NCBI GenBank assembly: GCA_965203195.1
Contig: OZ241860.1
Span: 186,001-250,000, forward strand
Reading direction: 5' to 3'
Source: Bin87 sp965203195
GTDB taxonomy: Bacteria > Chloroflexota > Dehalococcoidia > Lucifugimonadales > UBA3495
DNA: 64,000 nucleotides
The notes under the pieces: model-generated
Databases searched by the model: none
What the model saw: only the letters and a program-made list of their open reading frames with translations
What the model was told of the DNA's origin: nothing
Translations under genes and position numbers: made by a program
Shown: positions 25,055 through 33,259 of the stretch, piece after piece
Numbering within the stretch: the stretch's first letter is position 1
How the letters are laid out: every line of letters starts with the position of its first letter

Positions 25055-25094
25055 CCGGACTACAGCCGGACTACAGGACTACAGCCGGACTACC
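25055..25094. repeat. short tandem repeat in the spacer
   Basis: GCCGGACTACA repeated with variation four times (one copy shortened to GGACTACA) immediately upstream of the small AtzG-like gene. Confidence 0.6.
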
Positions 25095-25115
25095 GACAGA
25101 AGGAGATCTACCGAT

Positions 25116-25337
25116 ATGGCCGATGCCGCCGCTAACGCCGACGCCGGCCCGTCCGCCGTCACCTCGGACGACTTGCGCGCCCTGCTGCGCCTCGCCGGCC
25201 TGTCGTTGGACGAACCGGAAATAGACGAACTGCTGCCCCTCTACCGCCTCCTGCGCCAGCGCGCCGACACCCTCCACGAAGCCGACCTGCCCCTGTCCGT
25301 GCCCTCCGCGATCTTCCCCGCCGACTGGCGCGGCTAG
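25116..25337 (+). CDS. small GatC/AtzG-like amidase partner
   Basis: 73 aa with AAGGAGAT before the ATG. The helical core SDDLRALLRLAGLSLDEPEI, the continuation LLPLYRLLRQRADTL and the Pro-rich end SVPSAIFPADWRG match the architecture of AtzG/DUF4089 and GatC, small subunits that wrap around amidases. It lies 31 bases before an amidase of the AtzE/GatA fold, as atzG precedes atzE. It probably stabilises that amidase. Family assignment is by pattern and context only. Confidence 0.65.
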   Translation: MADAAANADAGPSAVTSDDLRALLRLAGLSLDEPEIDELLPLYRLLRQRADTLHEADLPLSVPSAIFPADWRG

Positions 25338-25368
25338 GCCGGCGCCCGGCGCGACATCGAGGCACGGG

Positions 25369-26793
25369 ATGAGTACGGAGACAATCACAATGGCCACATC
25401 CGGGGAACTGCATTACCTGACCATCGGCGCCGCCGCGCCCCTCATCGCCGCCGGCGAACTCTCGCCGGTAGAACTCACCCGCGCCTATCTGGACCGCATC
25501 GCCGCCGTCGACGCCCGCCTGGACTCCTATGTCACCCTCACGGCGGATCTGGCCCTGTCCCAGGCGCGCCAGGCCGAAGCCGAAATCGCCGCCGGCCGCT
25601 ACCGCGGCCCCATGCACGGCATCCCCATCGCCCTGAAAGACCTCTACGACACCGCCGGCATCAGAACCACCGCGATGTCCCGCGTCACCCCCGACCGTGT
25701 GCCAGCCGCGGACGCCACCGCCGTCGCCAGGCTCTACGACGCCGGCGCCATCCTCCTCGGCAAACTGGCCATGCACGAATTCGCCCTGGGCGGCCCCGAC
25801 TTCACCAGCCTGTTCCCTCCGGCCCGCAACCCCTGGAACACCGACCATATCCCCGGCGGCAGCAGCAGCGGCTCCGGCGCCGCCGTGGCCGCCGGCCTCT
25901 GTATGGGCGCCCTGGGCTCCGACACCGGCGGCAGCATCCGCGGCCCCGCCGCAATGTGCGGCATCGCCGGCATCAAACCCACCTTCGGCCGCGTCAGCAA
26001 CTACGGCGTCGCCCCCCTCTCCTGGTCCCAGGACCACTGCGGCCCGATGACCTGGACCGTCGAGGACTGCGCCATTATGCTCCAGGCCATCGCCGGCTAC
26101 GACCCCAAGGACCCTACCACCGCCGATGTCCCCACGCCCAACTACCTGGCCGCCCTCCGCGACGGCGTGCGCGGCCTGACCATCGGCGTCCCCCGCCAGC
26201 ACTTCTACGAGGCAGCCCCCGGCGTTGACCCTCAGGTCATCGCCGCCGCCGAGCGCGCCCTGGAAACCCTGTCGGAACTGGGCGCGGAAATCCGCGATGT
26301 GGAACTCCCCCATATCGGCTACGCCCAGGCCACCAACCAGGTCATTATGCTCTCCGAAGCCTACTCCTACCACGAAGCCGACCTCAAACGCCGGCGGCAG
26401 GACTACGGGGATATGGTGCGAAACCGCTTCCTGCTCGGCGGCCTGCTGTCCGCCTCCGACTACAACCAGGCCCTGCGAATGCGCCGCGTCATCAAGGATG
26501 AAATGGCGGCGGCCCTCCGCCAGTCCGATGTGCTGGTCACCCCCACCTACGCGTCTCCGGCGCCGGAAATCCAGGGCTACGCCGGCGCCAGCACTTTGAC
26601 CCAGCCCAGCTTCACCGGCCCCTTCAATGTCTCCGGCCTGCCGGCGGTATCCACCCCCAGCGGCCTGTCCGCCGCGGGCCTGCCTATGGGCCTGCAAGTG
26701 GTGGGCCGGCCTTTTGACGAAGCCACCGCCCTCCGCGTCGCCCACGCCTACGAACAGGCCGCCCGCTTCATCGACCGCCGCCCGCCCCTGTAA
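25369..26793 (+). CDS. amidase-signature family hydrolase (AtzE/GatA-like)
   Basis: 474 aa. The Ser-cisSer-Lys triad is visible: Lys in GIPIALKDLYDT, the Gly/Ser loop GGSSSGSGAAVAAGL, and the nucleophile region GSDTGGSIRGPA. The C-terminal part includes VLVTPTYASPAPEI and NVSGLPAVSTPSGL. It hydrolyses an amide to acid plus ammonia. Met8 (25390) is an alternative start. A true GatA would normally pair with gatB, which is absent, so a catabolic amidase that uses the upstream small subunit is more likely. Confidence 0.92.
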   Translation: MSTETITMATSGELHYLTIGAAAPLIAAGELSPVELTRAYLDRIAAVDARLDSYVTLTADLALSQARQAEAEIAAGRYRGPMHGIPIALKDLYDTAGIRTTAMSRVTPDRVPAADATAVARLYDAGAILLGKLAMHEFALGGPDFTSLFPPARNPWNTDHIPGGSSSGSGAAVAAGLCMGALGSDTGGSIRGPAAMCGIAGIKPTFGRVSNYGVAPLSWSQDHCGPMTWTVEDCAIMLQAIAGYDPKDPTTADVPTPNYLAALRDGVRGLTIGVPRQHFYEAAPGVDPQVIAAAERALETLSELGAEIRDVELPHIGYAQATNQVIMLSEAYSYHEADLKRRRQDYGDMVRNRFLLGGLLSASDYNQALRMRRVIKDEMAAALRQSDVLVTPTYASPAPEIQGYAGASTLTQPSFTGPFNVSGLPAVSTPSGLSAAGLPMGLQVVGRPFDEATALRVAHAYEQAARFIDRRPPL

Positions 26794-26956
26794 CCCCCGG
26801 CGCGTACGGCTGCTCATTGATCTGAAAGCCGCCGGCGCATTGACCTGAACCTCCACCCGGGGCTATTCAAAACCGGAGCGATTCCGGGCGCGGGCTGCGG
26901 ATTTCGTCGCATTCTCGAGCTCCTTCCCACCCATTCCCGAAACGAGGTTTTGTCAG

Positions 26957-27241
26957 ATGACAACCCAAGTGGCCATCAACTGCGCTAAGTGCGAAAACCT
27001 GATCGATTCCCCCCTCGCCGCCGACGGGCAGACGATGAAAGACGGAGTAGCCATTGCCTTGGCCATCTGCGCCGTCTGCGGGCCCTTCCACTGCCTCACC
27101 TGCAAGCAGCGGACTGCCTCCATCAACCCCGAGCTCTATACTATGGGCAACGGCCACCCGGGCAGCCGCGGCATCTGCGCCGTCTGCGGCCGGAAAAAGA
27201 ACCGCCTCGGCGCCCTCCCCGTTCTCCGCCCCGCCGGATAG
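26957..27241 (+). CDS. zinc-ribbon protein with DUF5679-like domain
   Basis: 94 aa with four CxxC-type pairs: CAKC near residue 9, CAVC at about 38, CLTC at about 45 and CAVCGRKK at about 75. The C-terminal half (CLTCKQRTASINPE, then YTMGNGHPGSRGICAVCGRKKNRLG without the last residues) matches the pattern of DUF5679, a ~50-aa zinc ribbon common in Chloroflexota and Actinobacteria. The N-terminal half adds another zinc knuckle. The ribosome site (ACGAGG) is modest. Function unknown, possibly nucleic-acid or protein binding. Confidence 0.65.
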   Translation: MTTQVAINCAKCENLIDSPLAADGQTMKDGVAIALAICAVCGPFHCLTCKQRTASINPELYTMGNGHPGSRGICAVCGRKKNRLGALPVLRPAG

Positions 27242-27545
27242 CCGGTTTGAGACCCCGCCGGCAGCCCGGTTCCAAACGCCCGCCGGCCATTCCCCAATTT
27301 CAGCGCGCGCCGGAGCCTCGCCCGCATCCGGCGCTCCTGTTTAACTGGATACTGTTGACCTTTCCCCGTCCGAGTATGGGCATAGCGCGGAGGCATGGCG
27401 TCCAGGAGCGGCGTCAAAGCCTTTCCCCGTCCGGGCATTGGCATAGACAGCCCCTTTGCCCCTTCCAATGCCGGTTCCGGGTTCATACCCCGGCCGCTTG
27501 ACGCCAGCGAAAACGGCGGCAAAAGCACCCGCATTCCGGCATTAG
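27242..27545. other. non-coding stretch before repeat A
   Basis: No credible gene. A direct repeat CCTTTCCCCGTCCG occurs twice (around 27359 and 27420), each followed by a GGCATAG-containing segment. Confidence 0.5.
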
Positions 27546-28612
27546 CCGGCGCCCGGCGCGCCCTGATCCCGGCGCCGCGCCCAATCCGCCCGCCGGATTT
27601 TAAAAATCGCCGCCATTTATGACACAGGGCTATCGCATATGGATTTCTCTCCGGCCGTCTTACCGATATACCGGATTCCAGAAGCCACAATGCAGCTGTA
27701 TTCGTAGCTGCATTACGAATTCAGTCGTGGCTGTCCGCTAAAACCGGGCCCATATCAAGCGAATCGATCCATATGCGATAGCCCTGATTTATGACACCCG
27801 CCCCCTTGCGCCCTGAACATCAGTACTGCTAACCTGAAACACGGATGCGGCAACCCGCCCGGCGGCCCGGGGAACAGCTGCCCCGACCGCCATCCGCCAC
27901 AGCCCCGGCGCGGACGCGCGCCCGGCGCCAAAACGGACACCAGCTATGCCTACTCCAATCCGAAATCGACGTCGTACCACCATCGGGGAAACCATTTCGG
28001 GCTAACCACCAAACGGGCCTCCAGGAAACGGCCTAACCCTTGTCGGAACCCAATTTCAGCTGGTCCTGCTTCGTCGCTGTGTGTATCATACGGCCCGTGT
28101 AGTTCTGTGCCAGCCAGCGGGTGTCACCACCGCCCCGTGCCGGAAACGACGGCCCTGAAAAGCTGCCGCCTCCGGGACACGGAAAACTAGGACGAAAACT
28201 CACGCGTTACGCTCTCAGGCCGTAGCGCCGACAACCTGGAAACCCCAAGGCCAGCCCGAGCCTTCCCCGATGCCATCATCTTGCCAACCACCACTTACCA
28301 GCCATCAATCGCCCACCCATCGGAAAGGAGCCGACTTCCCCATGAAAACTTCCCTGCCCCCAACCGCCCGCCCCCCGCCCGCCGGAACCGCCCTGGTAAC
28401 CGCAACATCCACGCCAATCAAGGAGCGCCAGTGAATTAAGGCCCCTCGCCAAGCGCATTTTGCCGTCGCCAACGGCGGCATCGCATAACCCCCGTCAGTC
28501 CGGTGCAAGCCGGCGTCCGGGCATCTTCCCCGCCGGCTGCTCCGCAGCAACAGGCGCTTGCCCCGGATTGCCGGCCCCTCCCGGACTGGCGGGCGATTTT
28601 CACGACGCCCCC
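27546..28612 (-). repeat. long inverted repeat, copy A
   Basis: Read on the minus strand from 28612 to 27546, this matches 56608-57481 read on the plus strand across its whole length, with scattered substitutions and small indels. Shared landmarks include the TCGCCCGCCAGTCCGGGAGG start, AGAGCGTAACGCGTGA, ACTACACGGGCCG, GTGGTACGACGTCGATTTC and GGATTGGGCGCGGCGCCGGG. Copy A carries a 162-bp insertion plus its 10-bp target duplication (27615-27796). No conserved reading frame survives in both copies, because indels shift the frame. Confidence 0.85.
27615..27796. mobile_element. 162-bp MITE with 20-bp terminal inverted repeats and 10-bp target duplication
   Basis: The element is 27625-27786. Both ends read CAGGGCTATCGCATATGGAT inward (20 bp, perfect). 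It is flanked by ATTTATGACA at 27615-27624 and 27787-27796. Inner segments are also inverted (AGCCAC...GTGGCT, ATGCAGCT...AGCTGCAT), so the whole element can fold into a long hairpin. It has no coding capacity. The unoccupied target is preserved in repeat copy B at about 57405-57420. Confidence 0.9.
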
Positions 28613-28881
28613 TGGCATATATCCTGCGGCCTCATCGTCTGCGCCCCCGTTGCCATCGCCGCCGTCATGCACGCTTGCCCAAAGGATTTCGGGCGCCGCC
28701 ATCCCTGCCACCCGCCTGTCGGGCCTTGAGCCGGCCGTAAGCAACCCGCCGCTCAAAAACGTCCGCGCCATCGCCGCCGCCCTGAAAGCGCCATCGCCGG
28801 CGCTTTTCTCTTTTCATCCCCACTCCCCCGATACCGGCTGACCGGAAACCGCACCCGCCGCCGGGTCGCCCCCACGCAAAA
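28613..28881. other. intergenic between repeat A and the HbpS-like gene
   Basis: No recognisable gene; it contains the orphan terminator at 28785. Short open frames present lack ribosome sites and family resemblance. Confidence 0.4.
28785..28817 (+). terminator. rho-independent terminator with no obvious upstream gene
   Basis: AAAGCGCC / GGCGCTTT with a 6-base loop, followed by TCTCTTTT. It is oriented for the plus strand, but the nearest plus-strand gene ends 1.5 kb upstream at 27241. Confidence 0.65.
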
Positions 28882-28911
28882 TTGCCCCCCGGCAACGCCC
28901 CCGTGTAGAAT
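28882..28911 (+). promoter_or_regulatory. promoter of the HbpS-like gene
   Basis: TTGCCC (28882-28887), an 18-base spacer, then TAGAAT (28906-28911), 73 bases before the ATG. Confidence 0.55.
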
Positions 28912-28983
28912 GCCGGCGTCCGGCGCCGGACGCTGGACGCCGGCAAACCCACCCGCCAGCCCAACGCCAACGGAGGCCACCCT

Positions 28984-29403
28984 ATGTATCAGAAACCCAC
29001 CCTGAGCCTGAAGCAGGTTCGCAATGCGATGAGCGCCATGCTGGACAAGGCCGAAGCCGAACCCGACCGCCCCTTGGCCATCGCCATCGTTGACGCCGAC
29101 GCCAAACTGCTCGCCTACGCCCGTATGGACCACTGCCGCGCCCTGCCCCAGCGGATGGCCGTCAGCAAGGCTTACACCTCCGCAATGTCCGGCCAGGACT
29201 CCGACGCCTACGCCCGCCGCCTTAAGAATGAAAACCGCAGCGTCGCCGACTTCGGCGACCCCCAGCTGGTGGCCGTGCAGGGCGCCGTGGTGGTGCGCGA
29301 CCCGGCCACCGACCTGGTGCTGGGCGCCATCGGCGTCAGCGGCCTTACCGCCCAGGAGGACGAGGATCTGGCGCGCCTGGGCCTGGCCGCCCTGGCCCTG
29401 TAA
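28984..29403 (+). CDS. GlcG/HbpS-family protein
   Basis: 139 aa, PF03928 type. Features are LSLKQVRNAMSAMLDKAEAE, the strand AIAIVDADAKLLAYARMD, SKAYTSAMSG and LGAIGVSGLTAQEDEDLAR. Members bind haem or small cofactors (HbpS) or lie in glycolate, diol and aromatic operons (GlcG). GGAGGCC is 6-7 bases before the ATG. It is followed 150 bases later by acetyl-CoA synthetase. There is no signal peptide, so it is cytoplasmic. The precise role is unknown. Confidence 0.85.
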   Translation: MYQKPTLSLKQVRNAMSAMLDKAEAEPDRPLAIAIVDADAKLLAYARMDHCRALPQRMAVSKAYTSAMSGQDSDAYARRLKNENRSVADFGDPQLVAVQGAVVVRDPATDLVLGAIGVSGLTAQEDEDLARLGLAALAL

Positions 29404-29495
29404 AACCCGGCCCCCGGCAATGCCCCGTCCGCCGCCGGGATGAACAACGCCGGCGGCGGACAGCCGGCCGGCCGGCGTCCATTCGGCATTCCCGC

Positions 29496-29501
29496 TACAA
29501 T
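29496..29501 (+). promoter_or_regulatory. candidate -10 box for acs
   Basis: TACAAT, 52 bases before the acetyl-CoA synthetase ATG, in the 149-base gap. No clear -35. Confidence 0.3.
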
Positions 29502-29552
29502 AGAAAGAGGCTATGCGCCCCCCACGCCATCCCCGTTGCGAGGTACGCTTTT

Positions 29553-31457
29553 ATGGTTCAGCAGGGACAGATTGACCATCTTTTGCAGGAGGCCGGCGAA
29601 ATCCCCCCGCCGCCTTATGTGGCCGCCCAGGCCACCCTGTCCGACTACGACGCCGTCTATCAGCGCTCGGTAGCCGACCCCGAAGGGTTCTGGGCCGAGG
29701 CCGCCGCGGAACTCCACTGGTTCCGCCCCTGGGACGAAGTGTTCCAGTGGGACTACCCCAACTTCCGCTGGTTCGTCGGCGGCCAAACCAACATTGCCTA
29801 CAACGCCCTCGACCGCCACCTGGACACCCCCCGCCGCAACAAGGCCGCCCTCATCTGGCTGGGCGAGGACGGCTCCGAACAGGTCTATACCTACGCCCGC
29901 CTCGCCCAGCAGGTCAACCGCATGGCCAACGGCCTCAAGTCCCTCGGCATCGGCAAGGGCGACCGCGTGGTCATCTATATGCCCCTAACCCCCGAAGGCG
30001 CCATTAGTATGCTGGCCTGCGCCCGCATCGGCGCCATCCACAGCGTCGTCTATGCCGGCTTCAGCGTCGGCAGCCTCCGCGACCGCATCCAGGACGCCCA
30101 GGCCAAAGCCCTCATCACCGGCGACATCGGCTACCGCCGCGGCGGCCGCGTCGACCTCAAAGCCATCGCCGACGAAGCCGTCGTCGGCTGCGACACCTTG
30201 CAGGCCGTCATCGTCTGGCGCCGCGAACTCCCCCGGACGGACCTGAACGACGGCGAAACCGACTTCGACGAACTCCTCGCCAACAGCCCCATCGCTTGTC
30301 CCGCCGCAATTATGGACGCCGAGGATCCCCTCTACATCCTCTACACCAGCGGCACCACCGGCAAACCCAAGGGCGTCGTCCACGTCCACGGCGGCTATAT
30401 GGTCGGCACCCACTACCACTTCAAAACCTTCTGGGATGTGAAGGACAACGATGTGTTCTGGTGTATGTCCGACATCGGCTGGGTGGTGGGCCACAGCTAC
30501 ATCGTCTATGCGCCCCTGGTCGCCGGCGCCACCACCGTGTTCCGCGAAGGCGCCCCCGACTATCCCCACAACGCCGTGTTCTACGAAGTCATTGAGAAGT
30601 ACGGCGTCAATGTGATTTTCACCGCCCCCACCGCCGTGCGGATGCTGATGCGCTACGGCGCTGAACCGGCCCGCCGCTACAACCTGCGTTCCCTGCGTTT
30701 CCTGACCTGCGCCGGCGAGCCCCTGAACCCCGAAGCCCTCCGCTGGGCCTACGAACACATCTGCGGCAACGGCGAATGGGCGCATATGGTGGACAACTGG
30801 TGGCAGACCGAAACCGGCGGCCCCTGCCTCGGCACCACCGCCACGATGCCCACCCGCCCCGGCCGCGTCGGCAAACCCCTGCCCGGCGCCGTAATGGACA
30901 TCGTGGACCGCGAAGGCCAGTCCATCGCCGAACCCGACCAGGGCGGCCTCCTGGTCATCCGCCGCCCCTTCCCCCACTTCTCCCGCACCGTCTGGGGCGA
31001 CCCTGAACGGTACGCCGACACCTGGCAGCAGGTGCCCGGCGTATATCTTTCCGGCGATGTCGCCCTCCGCGACGCCGACGGCTACTATATGGTAGTAGGC
31101 CGCGCCGACGATGTGCTCAATGTAGCCGGCCACCGCATCGGTTCCGCCGAGGTAGAAAGCGCCCTGGTGTCCCACCCCGAAGTCGCCGAGGCCGCCGTCA
31201 TCGGCAAACCCGACCAGCTGCGCGGCGAAGTCATCAAGGGCTTCGTAACCCTGCGAATGGGCAGCCAGGGTTCCGACCGGATGGTCAACGACCTGCAACA
31301 GCACGTCCGCCGGGAGCTGGGCCCCATCGCAATGCCCGCGGAAATCGAGTTCACGCCGGCCCTCCCCAAAACCCGCTCCGGCAAAATAATGCGCCGCCTC
31401 CTCAAGGCCCGGGAGCTGGGCCTGGATCCGGGCGACATCACCACCCTGGAGGACTGA
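29553..31457 (+). CDS. acs: acetyl-CoA synthetase (AMP-forming)
   Basis: 634 aa, activates acetate (or propionate) to the CoA ester. Signatures are the P-loop YTSGTTGKPKGVVHVHGGY, the WWQTETGGP acyl-pocket/adenylate motif with the Trp typical of short-chain enzymes, YMVVGRADDVLNVAGHRIG at the hinge, and the C-terminal KTRSGKIMRR with the acetylatable Lys. The N-terminal ACS-type domain (WFVGGQTNIAYNALDRHL) is present, so this is Acs proper and not a long-chain ligase. It provides entry of acetate into central metabolism. GAGG lies upstream of the ATG. Confidence 0.95.
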   Translation: MVQQGQIDHLLQEAGEIPPPPYVAAQATLSDYDAVYQRSVADPEGFWAEAAAELHWFRPWDEVFQWDYPNFRWFVGGQTNIAYNALDRHLDTPRRNKAALIWLGEDGSEQVYTYARLAQQVNRMANGLKSLGIGKGDRVVIYMPLTPEGAISMLACARIGAIHSVVYAGFSVGSLRDRIQDAQAKALITGDIGYRRGGRVDLKAIADEAVVGCDTLQAVIVWRRELPRTDLNDGETDFDELLANSPIACPAAIMDAEDPLYILYTSGTTGKPKGVVHVHGGYMVGTHYHFKTFWDVKDNDVFWCMSDIGWVVGHSYIVYAPLVAGATTVFREGAPDYPHNAVFYEVIEKYGVNVIFTAPTAVRMLMRYGAEPARRYNLRSLRFLTCAGEPLNPEALRWAYEHICGNGEWAHMVDNWWQTETGGPCLGTTATMPTRPGRVGKPLPGAVMDIVDREGQSIAEPDQGGLLVIRRPFPHFSRTVWGDPERYADTWQQVPGVYLSGDVALRDADGYYMVVGRADDVLNVAGHRIGSAEVESALVSHPEVAEAAVIGKPDQLRGEVIKGFVTLRMGSQGSDRMVNDLQQHVRRELGPIAMPAEIEFTPALPKTRSGKIMRRLLKARELGLDPGDITTLED

Positions 31458-31526
31458 CCGCAGAACTGCGCCTGTTGACGGGCGCGCCGCTACACAGGAC
31501 AATACGGCAATGAACGGCTAGGATTC

Positions 31527-31715
31527 GTGCGGCGCGCCCGTCGCTACGCCAGACGTCACGGGCTGGATTGCTATTTCGACCCCGCGCATGGCAAAGGGAG
31601 CCACGGGACTTTTCGCTTGGGCGAGTATCAAACCACGGTTCAGCACGGAGAGATTCCCCGGAGAACATTTTTTGCCATGCTGCGGCAGCTGCGGATTGAA
31701 GCGAAGGAGTTCTGA
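31527..31715 (+). CDS. hicA: HicA-like toxin, 5' end probably frameshifted
   Basis: 62-aa frame from GTG: RRARRYARRHGLDCYFDP, then GKGSHGTFRLG (catalytic His of the double-stranded-RNA-binding-like HicA fold) and TFFAMLRQLRIEAKEF. HicA cleaves mRNA and is held inactive by HicB, encoded 2 bases downstream. A typical HicA starts about six codons earlier (MNGxEF before VRRARR). Here ATG-AAC-GGC at 31510 is followed at once by TAG in its frame, and the distance from that ATG to GTG is 17 bases. This implies a one-base loss, leaving only the GTG start without a good ribosome site. Confidence 0.75.
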   Translation: MRRARRYARRHGLDCYFDPAHGKGSHGTFRLGEYQTTVQHGEIPRRTFFAMLRQLRIEAKEF

Positions 31716-31717
31716 CT

Positions 31718-32152
31718 ATGCGATACCTTTATCCCTGCGACATTGTGGGCAACGCGGCAGACGGGGATGGGTTTGTAGCTACATTTCCCGATGTGCCAGG
31801 CGCCATCACCGGCAGCTTTACATTCCAGGAAACTCTCATTCTGGCCGAGGACTGCCTGGTAGCGGCGCTGGGCGCCTATATTGACCGCCAGCGCGATCTG
31901 CCCATTCCCAGCCCGATGCAAGACGGCCAGGAACTGCTAACCGTGCAGCCGGTTATCGCCGCCCAGCTTGACCTCTACACCGCGATGCGCAAGCAGAACA
32001 TCAGCCGGGCCGACCTGGCGGAGCGGCTGGGCATCAGCGTTGCGAAAGCGAGCGAACTGTTGCGCCTTGACTACGGCACGCCCATTAGCCGGATCGATAA
32101 AGCCCTGCACACCCTGGGCTGCGGGCTGACGGCGGCCGACCGGGCCGCTTGA
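31718..32152 (+). CDS. hicB: HicB-like antitoxin
   Basis: 144 aa. The N-terminal HicB fold (YLYPCDIVGNAADGDGFVAT, then FPDVPGAIT) mimics RNase H and masks HicA. The C-terminal helix-turn-helix (AMRKQNISRADLAERLGISV, then AKASELLRLDYGTPISRIDK) would bind the promoter. It lies 2 bases after hicA, in the classical order. If hicA is crippled by the frameshift, the antitoxin may now act only as a repressor or be decaying. Confidence 0.88.
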   Translation: MRYLYPCDIVGNAADGDGFVATFPDVPGAITGSFTFQETLILAEDCLVAALGAYIDRQRDLPIPSPMQDGQELLTVQPVIAAQLDLYTAMRKQNISRADLAERLGISVAKASELLRLDYGTPISRIDKALHTLGCGLTAADRAA

Positions 32153-32184
32153 CCATCAAATGGAGACAGCAAAGGAGCAATGCT

Positions 32185-32607
32185 ATGGACATCAGCCAAA
32201 TCTATCGGGAATACCCCCATCTCCGCATCGGCTATGGCGGCGTGCAGGGCCGCCTCAAGGCCGTGCCTGCTGTCGGCGGGAACCGCAAATACCTGGTGGC
32301 GGAGCAGCTCACCGACCGGGAAGTGGAGTGCCTCGTCCCGCCCGAACTGGAGCAGCAAGCCGCTGCCGCCGCCGCCGCGCACCGCCGGGTGGCAATGTCC
32401 GGCAAGTTGTATCGCAATGCGGACGGCGCCAAAGAGCGCGTGGAAGTCAGCCATATCCTGGTAATGCCCGAGGCCCACGAACTGCCATCCCTGGACGAAC
32501 TGGCGGGCAGCCTGCCCGACATCACCGGAGGCCGCAGCGTCGAGGAACATCTCCGCATACTCCGCAGCGAAGGCTATGACGACTACCCGGAACCCGACCA
32601 TGACTAG
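32185..32607 (+). CDS. probable antitoxin of a PIN-domain toxin
   Basis: 140 aa starting MDISQIYREYPHLRIGYGG, with AAAGGAG upstream. The middle contains EQLTDREVECLVPPELEQQA followed by an Ala-rich helix. The end is acidic (DDYPEPDHD). I recognise no named family, but it overlaps the following PIN gene by 8 bases, the standard antitoxin-toxin arrangement, so it is probably the cognate antitoxin. No obvious DNA-binding motif. Confidence 0.6.
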   Translation: MDISQIYREYPHLRIGYGGVQGRLKAVPAVGGNRKYLVAEQLTDREVECLVPPELEQQAAAAAAAHRRVAMSGKLYRNADGAKERVEVSHILVMPEAHELPSLDELAGSLPDITGGRSVEEHLRILRSEGYDDYPEPDHD

Positions 32608-33055
32608 CCCGCCACGGTTGCGCTATGCCGATTCATCGCTCCTTTTGGCATTGCTCAACAGGGAGAGCATAGCGACGGGTACCGGGACGACCCGGTTCAA
32701 TGCGGCGCTCCGCATTTTCCGAAACGCCGCCGCCGGCGAATATCGGATGCTCACCTCGGTGTTGACTATCGCCGAAGTACGCACTACGCCGGGCGGTACC
32801 ATAGCCTCCGCTCTGCCACAGAGCGAGGGCGGCATCTTTGGGCTGCCCTACCTTCGCACCGTAGATGTTAATGCGGAGATAGCCTTTGCCGCACAGCGTA
32901 TGGGCGATGAATATGGACTGAAACCCCCCGACGCCATCCACCTGGCCACCGCCATCCAATACAACTGCGCCGAACTGCTGGTTTGGGACGACGCCTTCAT
33001 CCGCCGCGTCAACCGCCGCCCCATCCCCGGCCTGTGGGTTGGCGAACCCTACTAA
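32600..33055 (+). CDS. PIN-domain ribonuclease (toxin)
   Basis: 151 aa VapC-like nuclease. The acidic metal ligands are visible: Asp in RYADSSLLLALL, Glu in VLTIAEVRTT, Asp in LKPPDAIHLATA and Asp in LLVWDDAFIRRV. The ATG overlaps the end of the upstream gene by 8 bases, which indicates translational coupling. The predicted role is site-specific RNA cleavage under stress, neutralised by the upstream product. Confidence 0.87.
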   Translation: MTSPPRLRYADSSLLLALLNRESIATGTGTTRFNAALRIFRNAAAGEYRMLTSVLTIAEVRTTPGGTIASALPQSEGGIFGLPYLRTVDVNAEIAFAAQRMGDEYGLKPPDAIHLATAIQYNCAELLVWDDAFIRRVNRRPIPGLWVGEPY

Positions 33056-33259
33056 TGTTGCTGTTGACCGGATGCGGTATAATCGGTGCCGGGTTTCCGG
33101 CGAGGAGAAGCCCGATGCCCATTGACGGCCTGGCCAGCGTGAATGAAACACAGGTGGGCAGGCAATCACCTATACCGCAAAACTGCTGCAACACTGCGGC
33201 GTCAACTCCGCCAATATATTCGTCCAAACCGGCCCATAACCCGCCCAACCATAGCCGCT

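Noticed and set aside
33056..33259. Possible remnant of a gene between the PIN toxin and the hypothetical protein
   Set aside because: One frame reads AITYTAKLLQHCGVN-like words, but no continuous frame or family could be supported.
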